From Promethearchaeota archaeon (lineage in GTDB: Archaea; Asgardarchaeota; Lokiarchaeia; Sigyniarchaeales; SOKP01): a DNA stretch of 64,000 bases. Location of the stretch: contig JAHPZJ010000025.1 of assembly GCA_019058245.1 (NCBI GenBank), positions 28,408 to 92,407 of the forward strand. The letters run 5' to 3'. How positions within the stretch are numbered: position 1 is the stretch's first letter; each line of letters begins with the position of its first letter. Shown here piece by piece: positions 10,182 through 20,100 of the stretch. Both the position numbers and the translations under genes were made by a program. Under the pieces are notes generated by a model. The model searched no databases and was not told the DNA's origin. It was given only the letters and a program-made list of their open reading frames with translations.

Positions 10182-10817
10182 TCAAGACGAATGAAAACAT
10201 TTAAAAACCCAATAACCACTTCTTTTACATAAAATTTCGATATTTTCATCGGGAAAAGTATCCTTAAAGAATTTTTTAGTAAATAATGCTCCCATTTTTT
10301 TTTTTATTACAAATTGAAAAGAACCATTTCTATTTAGATACTCTGGAATAATATCTAATATTTTTAGGAATTCTTTTCTTCCTTGACGTAAAGGAGGATT
10401 CATATAAATTCCATCAAATTTTAAATTTTTATTCTCAAGAGGTTCAAAATAATTGCCTGATAAAATAAATATATGATTTTTTGCATTTTTAAGATTTAAT
10501 TTAACATTTTCCCTGGTGCACCATATTGCTCGCATGTTGATATCTATGAGATATATTGAACTTTGAGGAGATTCATAACCCAAAACAATTCCTATTGAAC
10601 CATAACCACATCCTAAATCAAGTAGAACTTTCGATTCTGTAGGAATATCCATATTTTCTATAAAAACCTTAGTACCTAAGTCTATTTTATTATAAGAGAA
10701 AACTCCTGGAATCGTCTTAAAAATATAAAGATGTCTTCTTAAACTTTCCGATATAGTGTAAATTTTTACATTTGCCTCAGGAAATTTACTATAATAATGA
10801 TTTCTTTTTCTTTCCAT
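10182..10817 (-). CDS. RsmC-like class I methyltransferase
   Basis: 211 aa S-adenosylmethionine-dependent methyltransferase. Motif I is LLDLGCGYGSIGIVLG at about residues 65-80 and motif IV is YMNPPLRQGR near residue 140. The NPP catalytic motif and overall length fit the small archaeal members of the RsmC/MTS family (MJ0882 type), which act on rRNA or related RNAs. Specific target not determinable. It lies between rpoH and cbf5, separated from cbf5 by 28 bp on the same strand, so it is probably co-transcribed with the RNA-modifying enzyme. Confidence 0.8.
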   Translation of the reverse strand: MERKRNHYYSKFPEANVKIYTISESLRRHLYIFKTIPGVFSYNKIDLGTKVFIENMDIPTESKVLLDLGCGYGSIGIVLGYESPQSSIYLIDINMRAIWCTRENVKLNLKNAKNHIFILSGNYFEPLENKNLKFDGIYMNPPLRQGRKEFLKILDIIPEYLNRNGSFQFVIKKKMGALFTKKFFKDTFPDENIEILCKRSGYWVFKCFHSS

Positions 10818-10845
10818 GATATAAATTTTAAATACTTTAACTTAC

Positions 10846-11850
10846 TTATTTTTTCTCATTCCAACGCGGATATGTTCCTCTTTCCATAAAAATTTTATTA
10901 GATTTTACGAGTATTCCAGATTTTGCTTTAAGAATTTGAAAGGCATCCTTTAAAGTATTCCCAAATCCTATTAATTCTTTTTTCAATGTCATAAATGCAA
11001 TTAACATATTTGGTTTTATTCTAGCATCAATATAGCATATACCTGCTGAAGCTAATCCCGCCCCATGACATAAAGCATCAACTGCTGTATCTCTAACATA
11101 TATCTTGGGTAGATGAGAGACCATCTTTTCCATTGGAAATACAATTTTTCTCAAATAGTAATCATTGCCCTCTGTATGATAAATTGTTAGAGCATCTTTT
11201 AAATTTTGTAGGGTTATCAAATTAACATTTTCTTTAAAATCTCCTACTCTCGTTCTTCTGAGTTCAAGCATATGAGCTCCTGAACAAAGAGCTTCTCCTA
11301 AGTCAAAACAATATTTTCTTATATAAGTTCCTGCTTCACACCCAACTCTAAACAATATATGACTATGATCAACATCAATAACTTCACTATAATATATTTC
11401 TCTTATTCTTAATTTTCGAACTACAGATGACTTTATTGGAGGTCTTTGATATATCTTGCCAGTGAATAATTTGAATATTTTTTCTATTCTTTTTCTTTTT
11501 TCTGGAGAGTGTAAATACATAACTCCTACATATTCTTTTCCAGCATTTAATAGTGCTGATAATACTCTCGTTGCTTTTCCAAGAGCACAAGGTAACACAC
11601 CAGTTACTTTTGGATCAAGGGTTCCTCCATGACCCGCATTTGAAATTCCCAAAATTTTACGAACCCATGAAACTACCTCGTGACTAGTTGGTCCACTTGG
11701 TTTATCAAGATTTATTACCCCATATTGGAGTAGTGTATCAATACTTCTATTTTTGGGGTCACATCCATAATTTGGATCTGAAATATCTTCGGATTTAATC
11801 AATAATTGTTCTGGTTCGTCAGAAGGTAATTTGAATTCTAAATTTTCCAT
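10846..11850 (-). CDS. cbf5: Cbf5/TruB-type tRNA and rRNA pseudouridine synthase
   Basis: Archaeal Cbf5 (dyskerin homologue), 334 aa, catalytic subunit of H/ACA RNPs and, with partners, maker of tRNA pseudouridine 55. The TruB catalytic motif GHGGTLDPKVTGVLPCALG carries the nucleophilic Asp, and GVINLDKPSGPTSHEVVSW is upstream. A PUA domain follows at the C-terminus (PKIYVRDTAVDALCHGAGL). This gene carries an intron in many Crenarchaeota, but here the frame is continuous. Same strand as the RsmC-like gene downstream. Confidence 0.95.
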   Translation of the reverse strand: MENLEFKLPSDEPEQLLIKSEDISDPNYGCDPKNRSIDTLLQYGVINLDKPSGPTSHEVVSWVRKILGISNAGHGGTLDPKVTGVLPCALGKATRVLSALLNAGKEYVGVMYLHSPEKRKRIEKIFKLFTGKIYQRPPIKSSVVRKLRIREIYYSEVIDVDHSHILFRVGCEAGTYIRKYCFDLGEALCSGAHMLELRRTRVGDFKENVNLITLQNLKDALTIYHTEGNDYYLRKIVFPMEKMVSHLPKIYVRDTAVDALCHGAGLASAGICYIDARIKPNMLIAFMTLKKELIGFGNTLKDAFQILKAKSGILVKSNKIFMERGTYPRWNEKK

Positions 11851-12092
11851 ACTAATGAGAAGAGAAGGGAATGTTTAATTAATAATAAAAAGAGAGATCT
11901 CATAAACCTTTCCTAATTTAGAATGTTATGGTTATTTCTGTTAAATAAATTAAAATTCAATTAAAAAAAAAAAATTTATGTAGATAATTTATTAGTATTA
12001 AAAATAGTTATAGTGGAATAAGCTGATATATATATGGTCTGTACATTTAAATGAATTATTTACCTTTGGACAATTTAATACCAACGTTAATA

Positions 12093-12926
12093 TCACTCTA
12101 TAGGAAAAAAATCGGGTAAATCTCCTGGCACTTTCAAATTCCATTTAGGTCTTCTTTTTTGAAGAAAAGACATTATTCCTTCACGTGCATCTGATTGCTT
12201 TCCTGTCCAGCTTGAATATCTATGATTTATACTCTCCACCTTATCTATATCTGTCTCGGTAAGGAATTGATAAAGCATTCTCTTTGTAAGAGATGTACTT
12301 ACAGGCGCACTTAATAATATCTCATCAGCTATTTCTCGGGCGGTATCCATTAATTTATCATCAGGTACTACTCGACTAACAAGGCCGTACTCTAAAGATT
12401 CTTGAGCATTTAAGATTCTGCCAGTATACATTAATTCAGCAGCACGACTAATTCCAATTATACGAGGTAAAATCCAGGGACATGAAATCTCAGGTAAATA
12501 ACCACGTCGATTGAATACAATTCCTAAACGTGCACTCTCGGAAGCAATTCTTATATCAAAAGGTAAAATAAATGTGACACCAATCCCAACAGTAGGACCA
12601 TTAATTGCAACTATTACAGGCTTCATCAACGAAAAAAACCGTCTAGTCATACTTCCTTCACGTCTGACCCTTTCATCTCTCTCACGTGACCTATTTGAAC
12701 CATCAAGTGCCGTAGCACCACTCGATAAATCAGCACCAGCACAAAATCCTCTTCCAGCACCAGTTAATATTGTAACCCGTAAATTAGGATCATTTTCAAC
12801 TTTCATAAGTGCATCCCAAACCTCCATCCCCATTTGCCAAGTATAAGCGTTCAAATGTTCTGGTCTGTTTAAAGTGATTGTTGCAACCTCATCTGAGGAT
12901 TGGAAAATTATTTGTTCATATTCCAT
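12093..12926 (-). CDS. Enoyl-CoA hydratase/isomerase family protein (crotonase fold)
   Basis: 277 aa crotonase-superfamily enzyme. Oxyanion-hole text GRGFCAGADLSSG is at about residues 57-69 and a second loop IAINGPTVGIGVTFIL near residue 107. The GYLPEISCPWILPRIIG stretch carries a Glu at one of the two catalytic positions. The family hydrates or isomerises acyl-CoA thioesters; the substrate is not readable. It stands alone between cbf5 and a tRNA gene, without other beta-oxidation genes in this window. Confidence 0.9.
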   Translation of the reverse strand: MEYEQIIFQSSDEVATITLNRPEHLNAYTWQMGMEVWDALMKVENDPNLRVTILTGAGRGFCAGADLSSGATALDGSNRSRERDERVRREGSMTRRFFSLMKPVIVAINGPTVGIGVTFILPFDIRIASESARLGIVFNRRGYLPEISCPWILPRIIGISRAAELMYTGRILNAQESLEYGLVSRVVPDDKLMDTAREIADEILLSAPVSTSLTKRMLYQFLTETDIDKVESINHRYSSWTGKQSDAREGIMSFLQKRRPKWNLKVPGDLPDFFPIE

Positions 12927-13519
12927 GTTTATAAAAACCTCCTTTTTATCTTTATTTTTTTTAACTAACTAATTTTATTTCCTAAATTATTTAAAGTTTT
13001 AATTCTCATATTGCCCACCCTTTTAAAATAAGTGAAATAAAAAATCTGTGGTAATTATTGTACTAACATTTCTTTACATTATGTTTATTTTTATACTATA
13101 AATCTTAGATATATCTCCTCTTCTTATCATTAAAAATAAATAGTTCCAAAAAAACCAATATCAATAATACAATTGTAATATCATGGAACTAAATATATAT
13201 CTCAAAATTATTTCATTTAATATTGAATGATATATAATAAATCTGCCCTTTTTTTTCGTTTATCTACTTAATGGAAAGGATTTTTTTACCTTTATTTTAG
13301 ATAATAATTTTTTACCTTTTCGTTGCTAAAGGTAAAAAATTAGTTTCCTCTCTGCAGAGAATCAATTGATCAGTATTATTAAACCAAAAACCTTAGATCA
13401 TATTCTTAAATATTGTTAACTCTTATATTAAAATTCAGGAAATCTTTAGAAAGAGGATTTTGGGATATGATAAAATTTGAAGGACACAATATCTATATAT
13501 AACGTATATACCTGAATAA
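12927..13519. other. Intergenic region without a convincing gene
   Basis: About 590 bp of AT-rich DNA between the crotonase gene and tRNA-Lys. No ORF with protein-like composition is seen. It contains one strong inverted repeat, listed separately, and a partial third copy of that repeat's arm (TTTTTTTACCTTT near 13281). Confidence 0.6.
13306..13341. repeat. Perfect 14-bp inverted repeat with 8-nt loop
   Basis: The arms AATTTTTTACCTTT and AAAGGTAAAAAATT are exact reverse complements around the loop TCGTTGCT. A similar arm occurs again about 20 bp upstream. This could be a hairpin in RNA, a regulator site, or an end of a vanished mobile element. No adjoining gene explains it. Confidence 0.75.
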
Positions 13520-13623
13520 CGGGCTATAGGGGAATTGAACCCCCGACCTTTCTTTTTAAGGGAGAACTTCCCATAAATGTCAGGTTAAAAGCCTGCTGCG
13601 CTACCTGCCTGCGCCAATAGCCC
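13520..13623 (-). tRNA. tRNA-Lys(TTT) with an intron near the variable loop
   Basis: The acceptor stem GGGCTAT/ATAGCCC pairs fully, with discriminator G and no encoded CCA. The D arm is GCGC-AGGCAGGTA-GCGC. The anticodon arm is CAGG-CTTTTAA-CCTG (anticodon TTT). The T arm is GGGGG-TTCAATT-CCCCT. Between the anticodon stem and AGGTC of the variable loop lie about 30 extra nt containing a hairpin (TTTATGGGA with TCTCCCTTAAA). Removing them leaves a 74-nt tRNA. The intron would be at about 43/44 to 45/46, a non-canonical site; the usual archaeal site is 37/38. Exact boundaries are uncertain, and G27-A43 would be a mismatch. Confidence 0.85.
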
Positions 13624-13748
13624 ATAAAGATTTTCATTTATAATTAGGTGTGAATTGCATAAGAATAAATCCATTATAATATAAAAATTTTATTTAAATG
13701 AGTATCTTTCCTTTAAATTTTAAATAGCATATAGAAATATATCAAAAA

Positions 13749-14774
13749 TTAACCCTTTTCTCTAAAGTGTTCGAATCCATGACTCTTAATTTCTTTTCTC
13801 TCACTTTCCTTAATAATAAAGATATTTTCCTCGGAAATAATCTTTCCAATTCTAAAAAGATGCCCATTTTTCGATTGAATTTCGTTTTGAGCCTTGTTAA
13901 GATCTTTAGGATCTAAAGTAAATATATGAATAAATTCTTCACCCCCATTAAGAACTAACTCTTCTAAAGAAACATTGAATTCATTGGAATATTGAACTGC
14001 TTCCTTATCAATTAAATTTTCGTTAAAATCCAGTTCAAATCCTATATTTGGATTTGAAAGCATCAAATCCTCTAATGATTTTGATAATCCATCAGAAGAA
14101 TCTATGCTTGAAGTTGCTAAATTTCTTTCTGATAGTATAAAGGCTTCAATTCCAGTGAGCTCAGGTTTTAAAATACTCATTATGGATCTCTTATATTTTG
14201 GAAAATCATGTAGATCTCCCTTTTTATTTATAAGGATATCGAATCCTACTCCTGTTAAACCAAATTTATTATTAGCTATTAAAATATCTCCAACTTTTAT
14301 TCCTTTTCTGTAAATAATAGAGGAAGGTTTTTTAAAACCAAATACCGTTGGATTTATTATTAATTCTTTAGTTTCATTAAGATCTCCACCAATATAATCC
14401 ATATCGAATTTCATACAACTATCAATAACGCCATTTAAGACATCTACAAATTCAGTCTTTTTAAGTTCCTTCGGTAAACCAAATGAAATAATTATACCTC
14501 TAGGTTTTACACCTTTAACTAATAAATCACTGATATTCATTAAAACTGATTTTTTTCCAATTTGATAAGAACTCATTAAAGATGGTACATCTGTAGTAGA
14601 TACAAGCATATCAGAATTAAAAATAATATTCCCATCAAATTTTTTTCCTTTAAATTCAAAGAAAAAAGAATCATCCTTTAAAAGTTCTTTTCCAGTTTTT
14701 TTTAAAACTAAATCTTCTATGATTTCTATTAACTTTTTTTCCCCTAAATCCCCTATCTGAAGATTATTTTTCAT
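13749..14774 (-). CDS. thiL: Thiamine-monophosphate kinase
   Basis: 341 aa ThiL of the PurM/ThiL/SelD superfamily, which phosphorylates thiamine monophosphate to the active diphosphate cofactor. Supporting text includes the Asp-rich VSTTDVPSLMSSYQIGKKSVLMNISDL metal/nucleotide region, GGDLNETKELIINPTVFG, and the C-terminal SSIDSSDGLSKSLEDL and LNGGEEFIHIFT motifs. Length is normal. No other thiamine genes are adjacent. It is divergent from tRNA-Thr. Confidence 0.9.
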   Translation of the reverse strand: MKNNLQIGDLGEKKLIEIIEDLVLKKTGKELLKDDSFFFEFKGKKFDGNIIFNSDMLVSTTDVPSLMSSYQIGKKSVLMNISDLLVKGVKPRGIIISFGLPKELKKTEFVDVLNGVIDSCMKFDMDYIGGDLNETKELIINPTVFGFKKPSSIIYRKGIKVGDILIANNKFGLTGVGFDILINKKGDLHDFPKYKRSIMSILKPELTGIEAFILSERNLATSSIDSSDGLSKSLEDLMLSNPNIGFELDFNENLIDKEAVQYSNEFNVSLEELVLNGGEEFIHIFTLDPKDLNKAQNEIQSKNGHLFRIGKIISEENIFIIKESERKEIKSHGFEHFREKG

Positions 14775-14842
14775 TAGATAAAATTTAAAATTTTATTACT
14801 ATTATGATTTTTGATTAGAATCGCATTATTAAAAATTTCTTT

Positions 14843-14943
14843 GCCTCTGTGGCTTAGTGGTATAGCAACATTTCATATCATTTCGATAAAAAGGTTAAAG
14901 ATTCGTAATCTGTAGATCGGGGGTTCAATTCCCCCCAGAGGCT
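14843..14943 (+). tRNA. tRNA-Thr(CGT) with a 29-nt intron at position 29/30
   Basis: The acceptor stem GCCTCTG/CAGAGGC is perfect with discriminator T, normal for archaeal threonine tRNAs. The D arm has GCT/AGC pairing and the T arm is GGGGG-TTCAATT-CCCCC. The anticodon loop is TTCGTAA (anticodon CGT). The 5' half of the anticodon stem (ACA) is separated from its continuation (GA) by 29 nt, about 14871-14899. Excision gives ACAGA/TCTGT, a perfect 5-bp stem, and a 72-nt tRNA. The intron holds a small hairpin (TATC/GATA). Boundaries can shift by one A. The gene ends 4 bp from the 3' end of the convergent Roadblock-GTPase gene. Confidence 0.9.
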
Positions 14944-14947
14944 TAAA

Positions 14948-15961
14948 TTATACTTCTTCTGTAAAAACATATCGCTTTATCATTTGCAATGCCAGCATTT
15001 TAAATGCATCATTAATATTTTCTCCTGTTTTAGCAGATGTTTCAATATAGGAAAGATTTAATTTTTCTGCAAGGGATTCTCCTTCATTAGATGAAACAAC
15101 ACGGTTATCTTCCAAATCTATTTTGTTTCCAACGAGAATAAGTGATATTGATGATGAAGTACTTCTAATTTCTTTAAACCAATTTTCTAAACTTTCAAAT
15201 GTATCTTTGCGAGTTACATCATATACTAAAATTCCAGCTTCCGCATTTGAGAGGTAAGTTTGTCTCACACGCTTGAATTGTGCTTGGCCTGCCAAATCCC
15301 AAATAACAAAGCGAACTTTTGATTCTAATCCTTGAAAATCACATTCCTTTTTCATTATAGATGTTCCAATTGTAGATTTGTAGTCAGTTTGAAACGAATC
15401 TTCAACAAAACGATGAACCATGCTTGTTTTTCCTACTCCTCCTTCACCACCAAGGATGAGTTTAAATGCATATTCTCCTGATTGTACCTTTATTTTTTGA
15501 AGTGTGTCTAATTTTCTTTCAATATTTTTGGTTTCTTTTTCAGTGACTAATTTTGGTATTACAGGACTCACTGTTCTCCCATCAAATATTCTCGCAATTT
15601 TCTCAGCAGCTAGATAGGCATAAGGAAAAACAGGATCCACCATTGCAACTGATGTTAAGACTGTTACAAAAATCGCTTCGGGTCCAGCTTCGCAGAAAAT
15701 GAATCTTTGATCTTCAGTGTCAAAAGTTCCTGTTCCAAAAGAACCTGAACTAAATTCTTCGGTGATTCTAGTTAAAACAGGTTCTACTAAGGCACTAACT
15801 CCACCTATAACATCTTCCTCTACCTCAGTATCTTCAGCCCCTTTTAAAGCAGACATTACTAAACCTTCTCTATTCACTATAAGAGTAGCGATCAAATTTT
15901 CTCCAATTTCCTGCTTATACCATTTAAGCAATGCTTCAAGTTTTTTTCTATCGACTGACAT
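14948..15961 (-). CDS. Roadblock/LC7 domain fused to a Rab-like small GTPase
   Basis: 337 aa from the ATG at 15961; the track's upstream ATG adds 14 residues (MYYTCIEIRK...) that do not look part of the domain, and AAAGG lies upstream of the shorter start. Residues 1-130 are a Roadblock/LC7 (MglB-like) domain beginning MSVDRKKLEALLKWYKQEIG. A short charged linker follows. Residues 165-337 are a Ras/Rab-like GTPase with G1 GGEGGVGKTS, a Thr in switch I (KSTIGT), G3 WDLAGQ, G4 NKID and G5 ETSAK. No C-terminal prenylation cysteine is present. Roadblock proteins regulate small GTPases as dimers, so the fusion likely self-regulates. Such GTPase expansion is an Asgard signature. Confidence 0.93.
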   Translation of the reverse strand: MSVDRKKLEALLKWYKQEIGENLIATLIVNREGLVMSALKGAEDTEVEEDVIGGVSALVEPVLTRITEEFSSGSFGTGTFDTEDQRFIFCEAGPEAIFVTVLTSVAMVDPVFPYAYLAAEKIARIFDGRTVSPVIPKLVTEKETKNIERKLDTLQKIKVQSGEYAFKLILGGEGGVGKTSMVHRFVEDSFQTDYKSTIGTSIMKKECDFQGLESKVRFVIWDLAGQAQFKRVRQTYLSNAEAGILVYDVTRKDTFESLENWFKEIRSTSSSISLILVGNKIDLEDNRVVSSNEGESLAEKLNLSYIETSAKTGENINDAFKMLALQMIKRYVFTEEV

Positions 15962-16017
15962 GGATTCGATAACCTTTCTTATTTCTATGCAAGTGTAATA
16001 CAAAATAACCTAAATAT

Positions 16018-16030
16018 ATTTTTATATAAT
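16018..16030 (-). promoter_or_regulatory. Candidate TATA box for the Roadblock-GTPase gene
   Basis: TTATATAAAA on the minus strand lies about 60 bp upstream of the preferred ATG at 15961, a plausible archaeal TATA/BRE position for a short leader. AT-rich surroundings make this weak. Confidence 0.35.
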
Positions 16031-16291
16031 AGGTTTGTTATTAAAATTTATAGAAAAAGATAAGTCTCAAGAAAACACGAATTAAAAGTTCAATATGAAT
16101 TAGGAAATTTAAATCTCTTCTTTTTATAATTAAAATTTTTTTAAGATAAATTTCATTCCAATCTTCTTTCTTATAACGCTATTAAAGACATTGAATATAA
16201 TTATATTCCTAAATACTCTTTTTTTTTTAACATACTGAATATTATTCGGTTTAATATCAAAACATTTAAATATTATATCTAATATTATCTA

Positions 16292-16546
16292 ATTAGTGAA
16301 TCTAGTTCGTTTGAAGAGGTTTTAAATATTTATTTACCCGATATAAAGAATAGCAAAGATGAAGAAGAATCTGTAAAATCTTTCATAGATTTCAATAAAA
16401 AGGATAAAATTTTATATGATAATCTATATATCGGAGTCTTTAAAATAGTTATCAAATTTCCAATAGAAAATAAAGACAAATTTCTAACTCAAATTAGAAT
16501 TGAAAGATTTTCATTAATGAATGATATTTTTTTAACCTCCTATTAA
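16292..16546 (+). pseudogene. Protein-like 84-codon frame with no canonical start
   Basis: The frame reads protein-like from ISESSSFEEVLNIYLPDI through FIDFNKKDKILYDNLY to a TAA at 16544-16546, yet no ATG, GTG or TTG occurs between the upstream in-frame TAA and an ATG near its end. It may start at ATT or be a remnant of a degraded gene. A TATA-like ATTTAAATATTATA precedes it by about 20 bp, so a leaderless transcript is conceivable. No homologue recognised. It lies in the otherwise empty 780-bp stretch between the GTPase gene and tRNA-Leu. Confidence 0.35.
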
Positions 16547-16784
16547 TATTATCATTTTTTCCTTGTTTGAATTATTTCTTAATTTCAACTTGTATAATAT
16601 TCCAGCTGAAAAACAAAAACTTACATATCATTATATCATTATATATTAAATTGATATAATTAGAAAGATTGAATGATACACTCAGGATTTAAATGATAGT
16701 AAAATTTTAAAATAGTAAAAATTTCTATTTATCAATTAACCTTTCTAATAGAATCATTATAAGAGGGAAATATTAAAGGAACAA

Positions 16785-16991
16785 GCAGGGGTAGCCAAGA
16801 TTCTAGAATATATCATCTAGAACTCTACTAGATTGCCTCTATTAGACTAGAATGGAAATTTGGTCTACGGTGCTAGAATATTACGTGATTATACGTCTAT
16901 GGTGAGACTGAGGCTCTAGTGACATAGGTCTTCGTGGGTTCGAAAATCGACGTAAGTTATACGAATTCGATAGAAAATCCCACCTCCTGCA
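16785..16991 (+). tRNA. tRNA-Leu(GAG) apparently with three introns
   Basis: The termini are leucine-like: acceptor GCAGGGG/CTCCTGC with discriminator A, then TA and GCC AAG. Total length is 207 nt against about 84 for the mature form. Intron 1 (about 58-60 nt, D loop, roughly 16803-16862) has TTCTAG...CTAGAA and ATCTAG...CTAGAT pairings. Intron 2 (30 nt, anticodon stem, roughly 29/30 to 31/32) splits CTAGA from CTGAGGC-TCTAG; joining them gives a perfect 5-bp stem and anticodon GAG. A class II variable arm GAC-ATAG-GTC follows. Intron 3 (about 33 nt, T loop near 58-60) splits GTGGG-TTCGA from AT-CCCAC and folds as ATCGA-CGTA...TACG-AAT-TCGAT. Intron ends are good to a few bases. Confidence 0.85.
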
Positions 16992-17137
16992 TCTAATAAT
17001 AAATCAGCCATTTAATCAAAATATCTATTTAATTTTTCATTCAAATAAAGTTCAAAATTATTTTCAATTATTAAGTGATAAATGTAATAAATATTCGATA
17101 GAAAACGTAAATAGGTAATTAAAAATTGGCACTCAAA

Positions 17138-20100
17138 TTAAAAAAAATCAGCTAATTTATGCTGCTTTAATTTAGGATTATTTGTCAAACTTTCTACATA
17201 TTCCTCTATTAGTTCCATCCTTTGTTTTGTATAATCATCTAAATTAAAACTTTTGCATAAATCTTTGGCACGAGGTATATATTTTTCAATCCCTCCACGA
17301 TTAACTGTTAATATTACTCGATTACCACATTTAGGACATTTTCCCCCATTCGAAATCGGAGGTCGTCTATATTTTTCATTACATTTAACGCATCGAAATT
17401 TTTGAACTGAGAATTTTCTTAAATTTCCCAGTATATCAGGATTAAAATGAGTGGTTAATATCTTTTCTGCTACATTTTTTGCGTCCACAGCTTTTATAAT
17501 TCTTGCTAGGTGAAGTTGAGCATTAATTTTATCATCCATTGTCTCATATGTTTTATAAGCAGAAGTTATTGGTCCCTCATTTATATTATCGGTAGGTATA
17601 TTATACCAAATATTTTCATATTGATTGGGTGTTCCTAAATGGCTTTTCACTAACTTCATTAGCTTTTCAATTTCAGAAGGAGAACAGTATCTTTCTGTAG
17701 CCTTATAAAATTCTAATGGATATTTTTGTAAAGTATCTATATTATGTGCTTCGATGTCTATCTCATTAGGGTCAATCTTTGTACCAATTACCAAAGTAGC
17801 ATCCATTCTACCACCAATTTTACTTGGAAGATAATGTCTTGAAAAATTCAATAAAGGATCTAAGAGTAGCATTACTCCATCTTCATCACCGTCGCAATTT
17901 CTTCTCTTTGCAGCATGCCAAAAAGGATGGGCATAAATAGATCGAGCTGGGGTAGATCCTATTATTCTACCTATTATTCCCGCACTAGTATGTGGTGCTA
18001 GACCTACAACTAGATGTCCAATTAAATTATCTCTAGCTATTATATTGTAGAAAGGTTCCATATGATAAAATAGTGTTAATTCATCATCCAGAAAATTAGC
18101 TACTTTAACAAAATATTCTGCGCAATCATCGGAAAGGATTATATCTTGTACTTTCAATTCTAAAATCTGATTATCATCTATGAGAGGATTTCCTTTAATA
18201 TCATTTCCATATCCTAAATCTTTTAGGGTGTCAATGGACGTTCCGATTTCTTTAGGTGTAAAATGAGTTAAAGGTATATCAGTAGCATCGTATCTTATTT
18301 CTGCTGTTTTGTAAACTAGTACATCATTTTTTGCCCTTAAAATACCTTTTTCAATAGGCTCAGGAACTTTATACTCATTTGTTAATCCAATTATTCCCTT
18401 TAATTTCTTGGGTAATTGAATTTTAAGTTTTTCTAAAACTTGACTAATATATTCCTTTATATTAAATTTTGCCTCACTAGATGTTTCCAGCCGATTGTTG
18501 CATTTTGGACAAGTAATTTCATAAGTAGGGTATAGCGTCTTACAATGTGAACATATTTTTTGTAATTCAGTATGCATTCCACAATTAGGACAAATATTAA
18601 AAATACTTGATCTTCCACAATTTAAACATTTTTTTCTGCATACATCAATTCTAATTTTACCCGTTTCAAAAACATTTTTTTTACTACTAATATTAAACGA
18701 ATTCTTTTTTTTGGATTCTGTTTCATTATCACCTTTTTTTTTACCAGTGTATTCTATTGCCTTTTCAAATAATCTTGTACTCCCAACAACATTACTCAAA
18801 GGAAAAAGGGCATGAACACCTTTCATACTTTTTTTCTCTGCCTTTTCAGGTCGTCCCATTCTCGATCCCATAAAATATGGGGCCTTATTTTTAATTTTAA
18901 TCAATGAAATCTTATTAAAATAAGAAAATACATTATCCTCACTTTCTATTTCCTTACATTTTTTATCATTTAAATTAAAAATAGTTTTATATATGAAATT
19001 CATACTTTCACTAAAAACTATTTTACTATTTTTTATTTTATGAGGAATAAATGCTTTTTCCAGAATTTTTTTAATCGATTCCTCATTTTTTAAAACAATT
19101 AGTTGTTCTGATTCAGAAAAATTCTTTATAAATTCTGTTCGTAATGTAATTAACTCTGTAACTGTCAAATTTCCCCAGAAATCTAGATAAAAAGGATGTA
19201 AGGGAATATCATATTTTTTCGAAATCTGGACAGCTTCTTGCGCTGTAGGAATCACTTTAAAAGGATTTTTAATAAAATTTTTTAACCTCTCATCAACATC
19301 TCCTTCATTTTTAAGAGAATTTTCCAATTCTAGTGCCCACCATTCTTCAACATACCCAGAAGGTATTAATATATGATTATTTTCGGTAAATTCTCCATAA
19401 CCAAATAGTATATCACCTAAAAATAATACTTCTTCAATTTCTGAAAAAAAAGTCTTGGCCTTTTTAACACTTGAGATTTTTATTACATTCCCATTTTTCA
19501 GTTTTACAATTGGACCAGCAATATTATTAACTGGACATATACTAGTACTTTTACCCGGACGTTCAATTCTCAACTGTGTGCCAATTGCAACAAAATCATC
19601 TAATAATGCCATCGTAGCAGGATGCATTCCGCCTGCAGCTAAACCAGTATTTCTAGATCGCCCATATCTTATCCTATGACCCCCTATTTTTGAGGGATGA
19701 CTAAAAACAGGGCGTCCTGCGATAATATCTGCAATATATTTCGAGTTTGGTGTGATTTTTAATTCTATTCGTTCCTCATTTTGCTTTCTTTTTTCTTTCG
19801 GTTCTTGATGTTGAGCAATTTTCTTTAAATCTGCCAACCAATCCCAACCTTCTAAGTTCATAGCTTTAGCTATCTTTAGTAACTTTGGTGCCTTAAGTAA
19901 AATGCCATCATTTAAAACTAAGCAAGCACCACCTCTTATTTTATTTGTTTCAATCCTAGGTAAATCTCTAAAAGCTGAAACCTCTTCATCCTCAGTTGAA
20001 TCACCATTTATTTCCACAGGTAAATTGCTGACAGCATATCGAATCTCTTTAGTAGATGAAGGGTATTGCAAATGCACTCTTCTATCATATAATTTTACCT

